Positions 1 to 7,079 of a stretch of DNA of 14,553 nucleotides are shown here, piece by piece. The stretch's first letter is position 1; every line of letters begins with the position of its first letter. The stretch spans positions 1 through 14,553 of the forward strand of contig CAMWUU010000040.1 in assembly GCA_947177515.1 (NCBI GenBank), written 5' to 3'. The DNA comes from an uncultured Lachnospiraceae bacterium (GTDB lineage: Bacteria; Bacillota; Clostridia; Lachnospirales; Lachnospiraceae). The translations under genes and the position numbers were made by a program. The notes under the pieces are model-generated. The model made no database searches, was not told where the DNA came from, and saw nothing but the letters and a program-made list of their open reading frames with translations.

Positions 1-1
1 T

Positions 2-1192
2 TCAATATTACTGATTATCCTGACAATAACTTCATTTTTTAAAACGGATCATTTATTCCTGCTCCTGTTGACAGGTGGGATTTTTATGTTTTTTATCACA
101 TTGCGCAGTTTATCCGAAAAACTCTCCTGGCATATCCTTGTTCTACAGTTTTTACTTTCCATTGTCCATGTCCTGGTATCGGGAAATATTGTGGCATACC
201 TTATTTTTTATGAATTTCGTATATGCTTATGGAAACATCGCTTCTGTTTCCTGCGCCTGATTCTGCCATCCGCCGTATATTTTGTAGTATTTTTTGTAAC
301 TTCCGATCTTTTTGTATCCCAAAAAGAAGCTGGGGGATTAAACTTGCCCCGCGCCCTCCTAAATGGATTGATTCTGTTTGCTGCCGCTATAGTCCTGGCA
401 CTTTTAGAATATCTAACAGTCAGCTACCTTGCCGCGAAAAATGAAACGGCGCGTGTTGTGAGTGTAACAGCACTTGCTGAGCTGTACGAGAAAAAACTCA
501 ATCAGGAATTGGTTATGAAAAATTACCTTGCAGATAAGACCGCACGTTTGGAGGAGCGTGAGAATATCAGCCGGAATATCCATAACAGTGTGGGACATTC
601 GGTAACTGCCGCCATTGTGGCTTTGGATGCCTGCGAACTTCTGCTTGCCACCGACCAGGAAAAAGCGCGGGAGAAGCTTGGTGCAGCGAACCGGCGCATC
701 CGTGAGGGACTTGATTCGATCCGGCAGGCAGTCCGGATATTGGATGAGGAAAACAGCCTTATTTCGGTGGAGGATTTTATCGGCAGCCTGAAAGAGCTTG
801 TCAATAGTTTTATGATGGATACCGCGCTAAAGATCCGTTTGGATATTGCGGATATACCGCTATGTTTATCCATCCCTCGCGAATATGGCGAATTTCTTAA
901 CGGGGCGGTTTCCGAATTGCTTACAAACGGGATAAAGCATGGCAGAGCCGACCATTTTACTATCCATTTAGCAGCGGACAGCGCGCATATCCGCATCCGT
1001 GTAAAAGATAATGGCATCAGTGATTTTTCTTTCGCAAATTCCCGCGTCCGGATCGAAAACGGGTACGGCCTGAAAAAATTACTTTCTTTTGCAAAGAAGC
1101 GCGGCGGCAGTGTGGTATTTGAAAATAATCATGGATTCTGGTGTATGGTCACACTGCCATTATATAATGAAACAGAATCCGAAGAAAAATAA
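2..1192 (+). CDS. Sensor histidine kinase, DesK/HisKA_3 type, 5'-truncated
   Basis: Membrane sensor kinase expected to autophosphorylate a histidine and pass the phosphate to a NarL-type regulator. The frame is open to the left edge with hydrophobic residues (SILLIILT...), so the true start is outside the window; the TTG at 68 is an internal codon. About five hydrophobic segments lie before codon ~430. They are followed by a helical linker and a HisKA_3 H-box (ERENISRNIHNSVGH, phosphoacceptor His codon 581-583). The HATPase_c domain follows, with N-box SELLTNGIKHG (near 913-945), a G1 box with DNG (near 1009) and a G2 box NGYGLKKL (near 1060). The residue after the phospho-His is Asn rather than the usual Asp. 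The gene converges on the TetR gene with only 7 bp between stop codons. The likely partner is the regulator at 8356, about 7 kb away (inference). Family assignment is firm; the stimulus is unknown. Confidence 0.93.
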   Translation, partial: SILLIILTITSFFKTDHLFLLLLTGGIFMFFITLRSLSEKLSWHILVLQFLLSIVHVLVSGNIVAYLIFYEFRICLWKHRFCFLRLILPSAVYFVVFFVTSDLFVSQKEAGGLNLPRALLNGLILFAAAIVLALLEYLTVSYLAAKNETARVVSVTALAELYEKKLNQELVMKNYLADKTARLEERENISRNIHNSVGHSVTAAIVALDACELLLATDQEKAREKLGAANRRIREGLDSIRQAVRILDEENSLISVEDFIGSLKELVNSFMMDTALKIRLDIADIPLCLSIPREYGEFLNGAVSELLTNGIKHGRADHFTIHLAADSAHIRIRVKDNGISDFSFANSRVRIENGYGLKKLLSFAKKRGGSVVFENNHGFWCMVTLPLYNETESEEK

Positions 1193-1199
1193 AAATGTA

Positions 1200-1784
1200 T
1201 CAGATTGGGGCATTGCATTCGATAAAACCATTTACACCGGTACATAGGAGTTGGTTCGATATTTTTATCATTTCTTCCAGGGGAATTTTTTTTCCGTCCG
1301 CTACCCACTGACTATACATTTCCACAGTGGAGGTCTGGATAAAATGCAGCAGAATATTTTGTTTTGGAGGTTCTAAAAGCTTTAGCCATGCGGAGCTTTT
1401 CCAGGTAGAATTCATCACATTGTTGATCATCCTGCTCCTAATGTACCCGTAATTTCCGCTACAGGTAATCTTTTCATAGACAGCCCCTTTTTCTGCGGAA
1501 TAAAGAAAAAATTCACGGTTAATCTTATCGAGATCTTCTGGAATCCGAAAATTTTTAATCCGTTTCAGATATTCTTCTATCATTACTCCCTGCAATTCGG
1601 CAAGCAGGTCATCAAGAACGGAATAGTACCGGTAAAAGGTTTTTTTATTGATCCTTGCCCTTTCGCATAGTTCTTTGACTGTAATCTTATTATAATCCAT
1701 TTCACAAATCATTTCTTCGAAAGCTTTTTTTATGGCATCCATTGTTTTCTGTACCCTTAAATCTTCTGAGCCGTTAATCAGCAT
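1200..1784 (-). CDS. TetR/AcrR-family transcriptional repressor
   Basis: A 194-residue DNA-binding regulator. Residues ~10-57 form the TetR N-terminal domain, with the helix-turn-helix in ITVKELCERARINKKTFYRYY (about 34-54). This matches the TetR signature of a 'KKTFYxYY' recognition helix followed by 'LDDLL'. The rest is a helical ligand-binding/dimerisation domain whose ligand cannot be read from sequence. I chose the ATG at 1784 because AAGGGGGT lies 7 nt upstream; a longer frame reaching 1835 has no ribosome binding site and an unconvincing N-terminus. The gene is divergent from the AKR operon, and by the usual logic of the family it represses that operon and itself. Both promoters share one short interval containing an inverted repeat. 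The effector may be an electrophile or a substrate of the operon (inference). Confidence 0.92.
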   Translation of the reverse strand: MLINGSEDLRVQKTMDAIKKAFEEMICEMDYNKITVKELCERARINKKTFYRYYSVLDDLLAELQGVMIEEYLKRIKNFRIPEDLDKINREFFLYSAEKGAVYEKITCSGNYGYIRSRMINNVMNSTWKSSAWLKLLEPPKQNILLHFIQTSTVEMYSQWVADGKKIPLEEMIKISNQLLCTGVNGFIECNAPI

Positions 1785-1823
1785 GTTAATTACCCCCTTG
1801 GAATTTGTGCAACTTTTTTTCGT

Positions 1824-1845
1824 AAAGTGTGGCATAACCCACTTT
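1824..1845. repeat. Inverted repeat AAAGTG-N10-CACTTT in the tetR leader
   Basis: A six-base perfect inverted repeat (1824-1829 and 1840-1845) lies between the tetR promoter and its start codon, within the transcribed leader. It could be a second operator or a weak RNA hairpin. The arms are short, so chance is possible. Confidence 0.25.
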
Positions 1846-1862
1846 TAAAAAAAAAGCGGCCA

Positions 1863-1891
1863 TTGTTTTTAGTTCCTGATAAAGATATAAT
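1863..1891 (+). promoter_or_regulatory. Promoter of the aldo-keto reductase operon
   Basis: TTGTTT (1863-1868), a 17-bp spacer and a consensus TATAAT (1886-1891). The transcription start is expected near 1898. It gives a leader of about 265 nt before the first gene at 2163. It is the best promoter match in the divergent interval. Confidence 0.7.
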
Positions 1892-1912
1892 AAACCTTAG
1901 TGAGATAAGCAA
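1884..1912 (-). promoter_or_regulatory. Candidate tetR promoter overlapping the operon promoter
   Basis: On the minus strand, TTGCTT (1912-1907), a 17-bp spacer and TATATC (1889-1884). Its -10 overlaps the plus-strand TATAAT, so two polymerases could not bind at once. The -10 match is moderate. Confidence 0.45.
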
Positions 1913-1922
1913 CTCGGGTTGC
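1909..1922. promoter_or_regulatory. Putative TetR operator, GCAAC-tcgg-GTTGC
   Basis: An inverted repeat with five-base perfect arms and a four-base spacer. It covers the -35 of the tetR promoter and lies about 10-25 nt downstream of the predicted start of the AKR operon. A repressor bound here would block both directions. The arms are short for a TetR site, so the true operator may extend beyond them. Confidence 0.45.
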
Positions 1923-1972
1923 ACAATGTAAGAATATCATAGATAAATTAAAAAGTCAAGGATGTTTATTAT

Positions 1973-2002
1973 ATGGCTAAAAAACAGGAACAGAAAGATT
2001 AG
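1973..2002 (+). other. Nine-codon open frame in the operon leader
   Basis: An ATG preceded by AAGGATG about 8 nt upstream opens a frame reading MAKKQEQKD and then stops. Downstream, in the same frame, further readable pieces are broken by stops up to about 2135. It may be a leader peptide, the remnant of a decayed gene, or chance. It sits in the 265-nt leader before the first structural gene. Confidence 0.2.
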
Positions 2003-2162
2003 ACAGAAAAACATGCCTAAACATATTGCAGCAATTTAGGTGCTCAGAACGAAAACAAGTTTTAGGAGAATTTCATAAGGAATAAGGAGGTGTTAGGCGC
2101 AAAAATAGAATTGAGGGCAGGCGGTAACAGTGAATGAAAAATTGAAGGAGGTATTTCAGAAC

Positions 2163-3212
2163 ATGAAAAAAAACAGTATTTTTCTTATGGCACTTATTTT
2201 GATATGTAATGTGCTTGGCTGCAGTGGGGAAACCGATTCCAAAATACCGCAGCCAACCAATCCTGCAGTATCAGAACCTGTTACAGAACCGACCATTACG
2301 GGGGCAGACCTAGTAGAGCCTCCTTCTGGTACGGATGCAGAGGATGTGTCGGATGATAGGGAGCCAGCAAGGGAAGTTGGTGTATTTGATCTTGAAAAAG
2401 GTACTGTCCTTTTAAACAGCGGATACGAAATGCCAATCCTTGGTATTGGCTGTTTCAGGCTTTCACAGGAGGAAGCGGAAAACTCCGTTTATTGGGCACT
2501 TCGTGATGGATACCGTCTGATTGATACGGCTCGGATATATGGAAATGAACCCGGTGTTGGGCGTGGGATACAAAGAGCAATTGATGAGGGAATTGTGACA
2601 AGGGAAGAAATATTTGTTACAACCAAGATGTGGACGAGTGATTACGATAACGGGGCGGCAGCAATCGAGGCATCCCTTGACAGGCTTGGCCTTGATTACA
2701 TTGATCTTATGATCCTCCACCATTCACAGCCGGAAAATGACGTGGAGGCCTATAAGGCAATGGAACAGGCAGTAGCGGATGGGAAGCTCAAATCGATCGG
2801 GCTGTCCAATTACTATGAGAAAGAGGACTTTGACCGTCTGGTAAATGCGACCACCATTGTTCCTGCCCTGATCCAAAATGAAACGCATCCATATCATCAA
2901 AGTATGGAGATGAAGGAGCATATTGCTAAGTATGGAACTGTTATGGAATCTTGGTTCCCATTAGGCGGCAGGGGAAATACGCAGACATTGTTTCAGGATG
3001 AAACCATCAGCAGCATAGCGAAAGCGCATGACAAAACTAGTGCACAAGTAATCCTGCGCTGGCATTTACAGGCGGGCAATATTGCGATCCCCGGCTCCAG
3101 TAACGAAGCGCATATTAAGGAGAACTTTGAGATTTTTGATTTTGAATTGTCAGAGGATGAAATGCAGAGAATAACAGATATTGACAAGGATCAGAGATTT
3201 GCGGGTTATTGA
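2163..3212 (+). CDS. Aldo-keto reductase with lipoprotein signal peptide
   Basis: Predicted NAD(P)H-dependent reductase of the AKR superfamily, close in type to 2,5-diketogluconate reductase-like enzymes. The ATG at 2163 is chosen because AAGGAGGT lies 10 nt upstream; a GTG at 2130 in the same frame has no such site. From 2163 the protein is 349 residues. It starts with MKK, then a hydrophobic segment and a lipobox-like V-L-G-C (Cys20). Residues ~21-75 are a linker rich in Pro, Thr, Glu and Asp. The barrel starts near residue 82. The catalytic tetrad is intact: Asp121 and Tyr126 (DTARIYGNE), Lys155 (VTTKMW), His186 (MILHHSQ). A lipid-anchored AKR outside the membrane is unusual because its cofactor is cytoplasmic. 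It resembles the cytosolic AKR at 4862 along its whole barrel and is probably its paralogue. First gene of the operon, 15 nt before the next. Confidence 0.9.
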   Translation: MKKNSIFLMALILICNVLGCSGETDSKIPQPTNPAVSEPVTEPTITGADLVEPPSGTDAEDVSDDREPAREVGVFDLEKGTVLLNSGYEMPILGIGCFRLSQEEAENSVYWALRDGYRLIDTARIYGNEPGVGRGIQRAIDEGIVTREEIFVTTKMWTSDYDNGAAAIEASLDRLGLDYIDLMILHHSQPENDVEAYKAMEQAVADGKLKSIGLSNYYEKEDFDRLVNATTIVPALIQNETHPYHQSMEMKEHIAKYGTVMESWFPLGGRGNTQTLFQDETISSIAKAHDKTSAQVILRWHLQAGNIAIPGSSNEAHIKENFEIFDFELSEDEMQRITDIDKDQRFAGY

Positions 3213-3227
3213 TAAGGGGGAGGTTTT

Positions 3228-4196
3228 ATGAAAACGAGATTATTAAGGGATATTGAAGTATCCGAAGTCGGTATGGGCTGCATGGCATTTTCCCATGGTT
3301 ATGGGCAGATACCGCCAGAAGAATACAGCATTGAGGCAATTAGAAATGCCTTTCAGAATGGATGTACATTTTTTGATACTGCAGAGATTTACAGCCCGAA
3401 CCTGTCAGGCATTGGACATAATGAGTGCATTGTTGGAAAGGCGTTGCATAAGGTTCGGAATCAGGTGGTAATCGCAACGAAGTTGTTTTTAAATGAGCTT
3501 GAAGCCATCAGCAGAGGTTCTGTGTACCATGCAGTCCGCAAGCATCTGGAAGACTCGCTAGAACGGCTAAAGACAGACAGGGTGGATTTATATTATCTTC
3601 ACAGGATGGGCGGCGTGTCCGTGGAAAAGATTGCGGAGGCTATGGGCAGGCTAATAGAGGATGGGCTAATCCGCGGCTGGGGGCTGTCGCAGGTGGATGT
3701 ACCCATTATTGAGAGGGCAAACAAGGTTACGCCACTCTTTGCAGTCCAGAATATTTATTCCATGGTAGAACGTGATGCCGAAAAAGGTGTGATCCCTTAT
3801 TGTCTAAAGAACAATATCGGCTTTGTTCCATTTTCCCCCATTGCCAGTGGGCTTCTTTCCGGGAAGATTACAGTGGACACACAATTTGAAAAGAATGATG
3901 ATGTCAGGAACTGGGTTCCACAGCTTTCTAAAGCAAATATAGCAGGAAATCAGCCCATCATAGATCTTTTGAAAAGATATGCGGAAATGAAAAATGCTAC
4001 CAGCGCACAGATTTCCCTGGCGTGGATGTTGCACAAGTATCCCAATGTGGTTCCGATACCGGGTTCGAAAAATAAGGAGCGCATTGTTGAAAATCTGGAT
4101 GCATCCAAAGTTGAATTGACAGATGAAGAGTTCCAGTTATTGGAGGAAGCGCTGGATGGGTGCAAAGTGTATGGTCACAGGGGATTTCACAGATAG
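3228..4196 (+). CDS. Aldo-keto reductase, YajO/plant-reductase-like group
   Basis: A 322-residue cytosolic AKR expected to reduce an aldehyde or ketone with NADPH. It starts with the typical GMGCMAFSHGYG segment (residues 15-26). The tetrad is present: Asp50 and Tyr55 (FFDTAEIYSP), Lys85 (VIATKLF), His125 (LYYLHRM). Near the C-terminus, VPIPGSKNKERIVENL (about 272-287) is the conserved cofactor-binding stretch for the adenosine phosphate. No signal peptide is visible. GGGGGAGG stands 4 nt before the ATG. It belongs to a different AKR branch from the genes at 2163 and 4862, so it is not a recent duplicate. The substrate cannot be assigned. Confidence 0.93.
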   Translation: MKTRLLRDIEVSEVGMGCMAFSHGYGQIPPEEYSIEAIRNAFQNGCTFFDTAEIYSPNLSGIGHNECIVGKALHKVRNQVVIATKLFLNELEAISRGSVYHAVRKHLEDSLERLKTDRVDLYYLHRMGGVSVEKIAEAMGRLIEDGLIRGWGLSQVDVPIIERANKVTPLFAVQNIYSMVERDAEKGVIPYCLKNNIGFVPFSPIASGLLSGKITVDTQFEKNDDVRNWVPQLSKANIAGNQPIIDLLKRYAEMKNATSAQISLAWMLHKYPNVVPIPGSKNKERIVENLDASKVELTDEEFQLLEEALDGCKVYGHRGFHR

Positions 4197-4311
4197 CAGC
4201 AAGGCAGCAATCAATGAAAAAAATATGGACGGCAGTTTGATAAAAAAACACTTGATTGCGGGGTAGGAGGAAAATTTGACTGGGGAAGAAAATAAAGATG
4301 GAGGGATTGCT

Positions 4312-4830
4312 ATGAAGAAAGTGTTGATTGCTTATTTTTCCCACGAAGGGGAAGCTTATGTAGGGGGGAAAATTGTAAAGCTGAAAATCGGAAATACAAG
4401 GGCTGCCGCCCAGATGATCCAGGGATTGACAGGCGGGGATATTTTCCGTATTGAAGCGGAAAAACCATATCCCGAAAATTATATGGAAACCGTGGATCTG
4501 GCAAAGTCCGAGCAGAAGGCGGGCGCGCGTCCGGTATTGAAAGCGGGGATCCTGAAAATGGAGGATTATGATACCGTGATCCTGGGTTATCCAAACTGGT
4601 GGGGAACCTGCCCGATGGCTGTATTTACATTTTTGGAAGGATATGATTTTTTTGGAAAGACAATTCTTCCCCTCTGTACCCATGAAGGCAGCGGCATGGG
4701 ACGCAGTGAAGCAGATATTTTGGTAGCCTGTCCCGGTGCAAAGGTTGAAAAAGGGCTGGCGGTTACGGGCGGCAGGGTGGCACAGGCAGAAAATGATATT
4801 AGAAAGTGGTTGGAGCGCTATGGATTTTAA
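4312..4830 (+). CDS. Flavodoxin-family FMN protein (Flavodoxin_4-like)
   Basis: A small FMN-binding electron carrier or reductase of 172 residues. The beta-1 strand and phosphate loop read KVLIAYFSHEGE...IGNTR (residues 3-30), with an insertion between the Ser and GNT parts that is common in this subgroup. Later, DTVILGYPNWWGTCPMAVFTFLE (88-109) and LPLCTHEGSGMGRS (119-132) form the isoalloxazine-binding loops. I start it at the ATG at 4312 (GGAGG 7 nt upstream; the fold starts at residue 2). An in-frame TTG at 4276 with its own AGGAGG would add 12 residues and cannot be excluded. It may supply electrons to a reductase of this operon, or act as a quinone reductase (inference). A 115-bp gap separates it from the preceding gene. 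Confidence 0.88.
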   Translation: MKKVLIAYFSHEGEAYVGGKIVKLKIGNTRAAAQMIQGLTGGDIFRIEAEKPYPENYMETVDLAKSEQKAGARPVLKAGILKMEDYDTVILGYPNWWGTCPMAVFTFLEGYDFFGKTILPLCTHEGSGMGRSEADILVACPGAKVEKGLAVTGGRVAQAENDIRKWLERYGF

Positions 4831-4861
4831 TAACCAACTGGGCAGGAAAGGAGAAATCAAA

Positions 4862-5716
4862 ATGAATCAGACTTATGTGACTTTAAATGATGGAAATAAA
4901 ATTCCGCAGTTTGGTCTTGGTGTATATATGATTCCAGGTGATGCGGAAACCAAAAAGGCGTGTATGGAGGCTTTTTGTGCCGGATACCGGCATATTGACA
5001 CTGCCCATGCCTATCAAAATGAGCGCGGTGTTGGGGCAGCAGTGAAGGAGAGCGGCATTTCGCGAGGGGAAATCTGGATCACAACAAAACTTTGGCCTAG
5101 TGAGTATGGGGAGGGAAAAACGCAGGCAGCGATTGATAAAATGCTTTCCCGTTTGGATACGGATTATATTGACCTGCTCCTTTTGCACCAGCAGTTTGGC
5201 GATTATATCGGGGCGTGGAGGGATTGTGAGAAGGCTGTTGCCGCAGGTAAAGTAAAATCAATCGGTATTAGCAACTTTGAATCGGAACGGTTGGAGGAAT
5301 TACTAACGAAGGCATCCATCAAACCGTCTGTATTGCAGGTGGAATGCCATCCATACTACCAGCAGAAGGAATTAAAAAAGCGTATTGCATCTTATGGTAC
5401 AGTAATTGAGAGTTGGTATCCCATCGGGCATGGTGATAGGGCACTTCTGAATGAAGCAGTGTTCACAGAACTGGCAGAAAAATATGGAAAGAATAATGTG
5501 CAGATCATACTGCGCTGGCATATTCAGGAAGGAACAATTGTGTTTCCAAAATCTACAAATCCAAACCATATTCAGGATAATATTAATATTTTTGACTTCG
5601 AACTGACGGAGGGTGAAATGGAACGGATACGGGCTTTAGATAAGGGAGTCCGCTTCTTTAATATGAGTTTAGAAGAGCAGGAAGCCCATTTGAGTGCATT
5701 CGTACCTGCGGATTAA
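4862..5716 (+). CDS. Aldo-keto reductase, 2,5-diketo-D-gluconate reductase-like
   Basis: A 284-residue cytosolic AKR, the usual length for the family. It starts with VTLNDGNKIPQFGLGVY. The tetrad is Asp46 and Tyr51 (HIDTAHAYQNE), Lys76 (ITTKLW), His109 (LLLLHQQ). VECHPYYQQKEL (about 159-170) and FPKSTNPNHIQDNINIFDFEL (near 235-255) are the substrate-side and cofactor-binding signatures. The ATG at 4862 has AAAGGAG 8 nt upstream; the frame stays open further 5', but only inside the flavodoxin gene. It is strongly similar to the barrel of the lipoprotein AKR at 2163, for example both have GTVxESWxPxG. A soluble and an anchored version of one enzyme thus occur in the same operon. The substrate is unknown. 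Confidence 0.93.
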   Translation: MNQTYVTLNDGNKIPQFGLGVYMIPGDAETKKACMEAFCAGYRHIDTAHAYQNERGVGAAVKESGISRGEIWITTKLWPSEYGEGKTQAAIDKMLSRLDTDYIDLLLLHQQFGDYIGAWRDCEKAVAAGKVKSIGISNFESERLEELLTKASIKPSVLQVECHPYYQQKELKKRIASYGTVIESWYPIGHGDRALLNEAVFTELAEKYGKNNVQIILRWHIQEGTIVFPKSTNPNHIQDNINIFDFELTEGEMERIRALDKGVRFFNMSLEEQEAHLSAFVPAD

Positions 5717-5735
5717 ATAGAAGTGAGGTGTTATT

Positions 5736-6269
5736 ATGGAATTAGAACGGGTAAATATGCGGGATGAAAGCTATAAGGCTTCCATTTATGAAATCCATAG
5801 ATGTGGAAAGCTGTGTTTTCAGATTAATCAGAGCGAACCCCATTCTGAGGAAGGGCGGCACCTGATAGATGAACTTTTTGAATCGCCGCTGCCAAAGGGA
5901 AGTATTATCTTCCCTCCGATGCAGATTGACCTGGGAAAAAATGTTAAAATCGGGGAAAATGTAATTATCAATCACAACCTGACCTGTATGTCGAGGGGAG
6001 GGATTGAGATTGAGGATGATGTAATGATCGGTCCCGAGGTGGCATTGCTTACGGCAAACCACGATTTTGCAGACCACTGGGTGCTGCTTTGTGGGAAAAT
6101 CCATATTAAGAAGAATGCGTGGATCGGGGCAAGGGCAATTATCCTGCCCGGTGTTACAGTCGGCGAAAATGCGGTAGTTGCCGCCGGGGCTGTGGTAACA
6201 AAGGATGTAAAAGCGAACACGGTCGTCGGCGGAAATCCGGCACGGGTGATCCGTAGATTAGATGCATGA
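5736..6269 (+). CDS. Hexapeptide-repeat O-acyltransferase (LacA/Maa type)
   Basis: A 177-residue left-handed beta-helix acyltransferase, similar in layout to maltose and galactoside O-acetyltransferases, which move acetyl from acetyl-CoA to a sugar hydroxyl. Residues ~65-165 carry hexapeptide turns such as IGENVIINHN, IEIEDDVMIGP, WIGARAIILPGVTVGENAVVAAGAVVTKDV, ending in GGNPARVI. The probable catalytic base is His109 in LLTANHDF. It lacks the full N-terminal helical 'Mac' segment of LacA, but residues 8-50 may replace it. GAGGTG lies 5 nt before the ATG. Its stop codon overlaps the ribosome binding site of the next gene, so the two are translationally close. The natural acceptor in this operon is unknown; xenobiotic acetylation is an alternative. 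Confidence 0.88.
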   Translation: MELERVNMRDESYKASIYEIHRCGKLCFQINQSEPHSEEGRHLIDELFESPLPKGSIIFPPMQIDLGKNVKIGENVIINHNLTCMSRGGIEIEDDVMIGPEVALLTANHDFADHWVLLCGKIHIKKNAWIGARAIILPGVTVGENAVVAAGAVVTKDVKANTVVGGNPARVIRRLDA

Positions 6270-6282
6270 GGAGGCGTTTGGA

Positions 6283-7065
6283 GTGAAAAAGTTACTTTCC
6301 TTTGTGATAATTGGAATTATTGCATTTTCACTTGCAGTCTGCAAAAACCGGGCTGGAAATTCCCCCCGGCAGGAATCAACAACCATGGAAACACTGGGCG
6401 GGAATTTTGCTGGAATAGAACCAGTGCAAAAGGAGCCGGAAACGGATGGAACGAACCGGGCAGTTTTACTTTATCAGGGACAGGCAAGTATCCGCATTGT
6501 AACAGCAGAAGGGAAGGTTATTTATGTCGATCCCTACGCGGGGGATGATTATGAACTTTCTGCGGATTTGATCTTGGTGACACACCCACATTATGACCAT
6601 AACATGGTTGATAAAGTGCAGAACCGGAATCTAGACTGTGAGGTTATTACGCAGGCTGAGGCAATAAGAAACGGGGAACACCGGATATTTGACTTTGGCT
6701 ATGTAACGGTGGAAGCGGTGGAGGCAGGTTATAATCCCCTGCATGATGTTGCTGGCTGCGTGGGATACATACTGACCCTTTCTGATGGGAAATCCGTCTA
6801 TGTGACAGGCGATACTTCAACCACAAAGCAGATGCCATTACTGGCTGAGAAAAATATAGATTATGCTTTTTTCTGCTGTGATGGTATTTACAACATGGGA
6901 CTTGACGAAGCGGCGGAATGTGCCAAAATGGTTGGGGCAAAGCATAATATCCCCTACCATATGACAGCTACAGAGGGTGTTGTCTTTGACAGGGAACTGG
7001 CAGAGCAGTTTGAAGCGCCTAACTGCCTGATTGTGGAAGCTGGGGAAGAAATTATAATTGAATAA
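6283..7065 (+). CDS. Exported metallo-beta-lactamase-fold hydrolase (UlaG-like)
   Basis: A predicted metal-dependent hydrolase of 260 residues. Zinc ligands are visible in order: THPHYDHN (His101, His103, Asp105, His106), probably His154 (NPLHD), Asp177 in TGDTS and His226 in IPYHMT. This is the arrangement of the UlaG/Lactamase_B_2-3 group rather than of true beta-lactamases. I prefer the GTG at 6283 (GAGGAGG 8 nt upstream) to an ATG at 6262, because it starts a clean signal sequence: MKKLL, a hydrophobic core, then L-A-V-C (Cys20). Val at -1 of the Cys is an uncommon lipobox residue, so it may be a lipoprotein or an uncleaved anchor. The mature domain starts near residue 60 after a short linker. 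It is the second gene of the operon predicted to act outside the membrane. Confidence 0.88.
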   Translation: MKKLLSFVIIGIIAFSLAVCKNRAGNSPRQESTTMETLGGNFAGIEPVQKEPETDGTNRAVLLYQGQASIRIVTAEGKVIYVDPYAGDDYELSADLILVTHPHYDHNMVDKVQNRNLDCEVITQAEAIRNGEHRIFDFGYVTVEAVEAGYNPLHDVAGCVGYILTLSDGKSVYVTGDTSTTKQMPLLAEKNIDYAFFCCDGIYNMGLDEAAECAKMVGAKHNIPYHMTATEGVVFDRELAEQFEAPNCLIVEAGEEIIIE

Positions 7066-7079
7066 GTGGAGGAATCGTA

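Noticed and set aside
3997..4860. A long (287-codon) open frame on the minus strand
   Set aside because: It lies antisense to the YajO-like AKR and the flavodoxin, both of which have intact motifs and ribosome binding sites. Its protein is rich in Cys, His, Phe and Pro with no recognisable domain, typical of an antisense shadow.
4736..4861. N-terminal extension of the DkgA-like AKR into the flavodoxin gene
   Set aside because: The extra 42 residues overlap conserved flavodoxin coding sequence in another frame. The ATG at 4862 has a good ribosome binding site and gives the normal family length.
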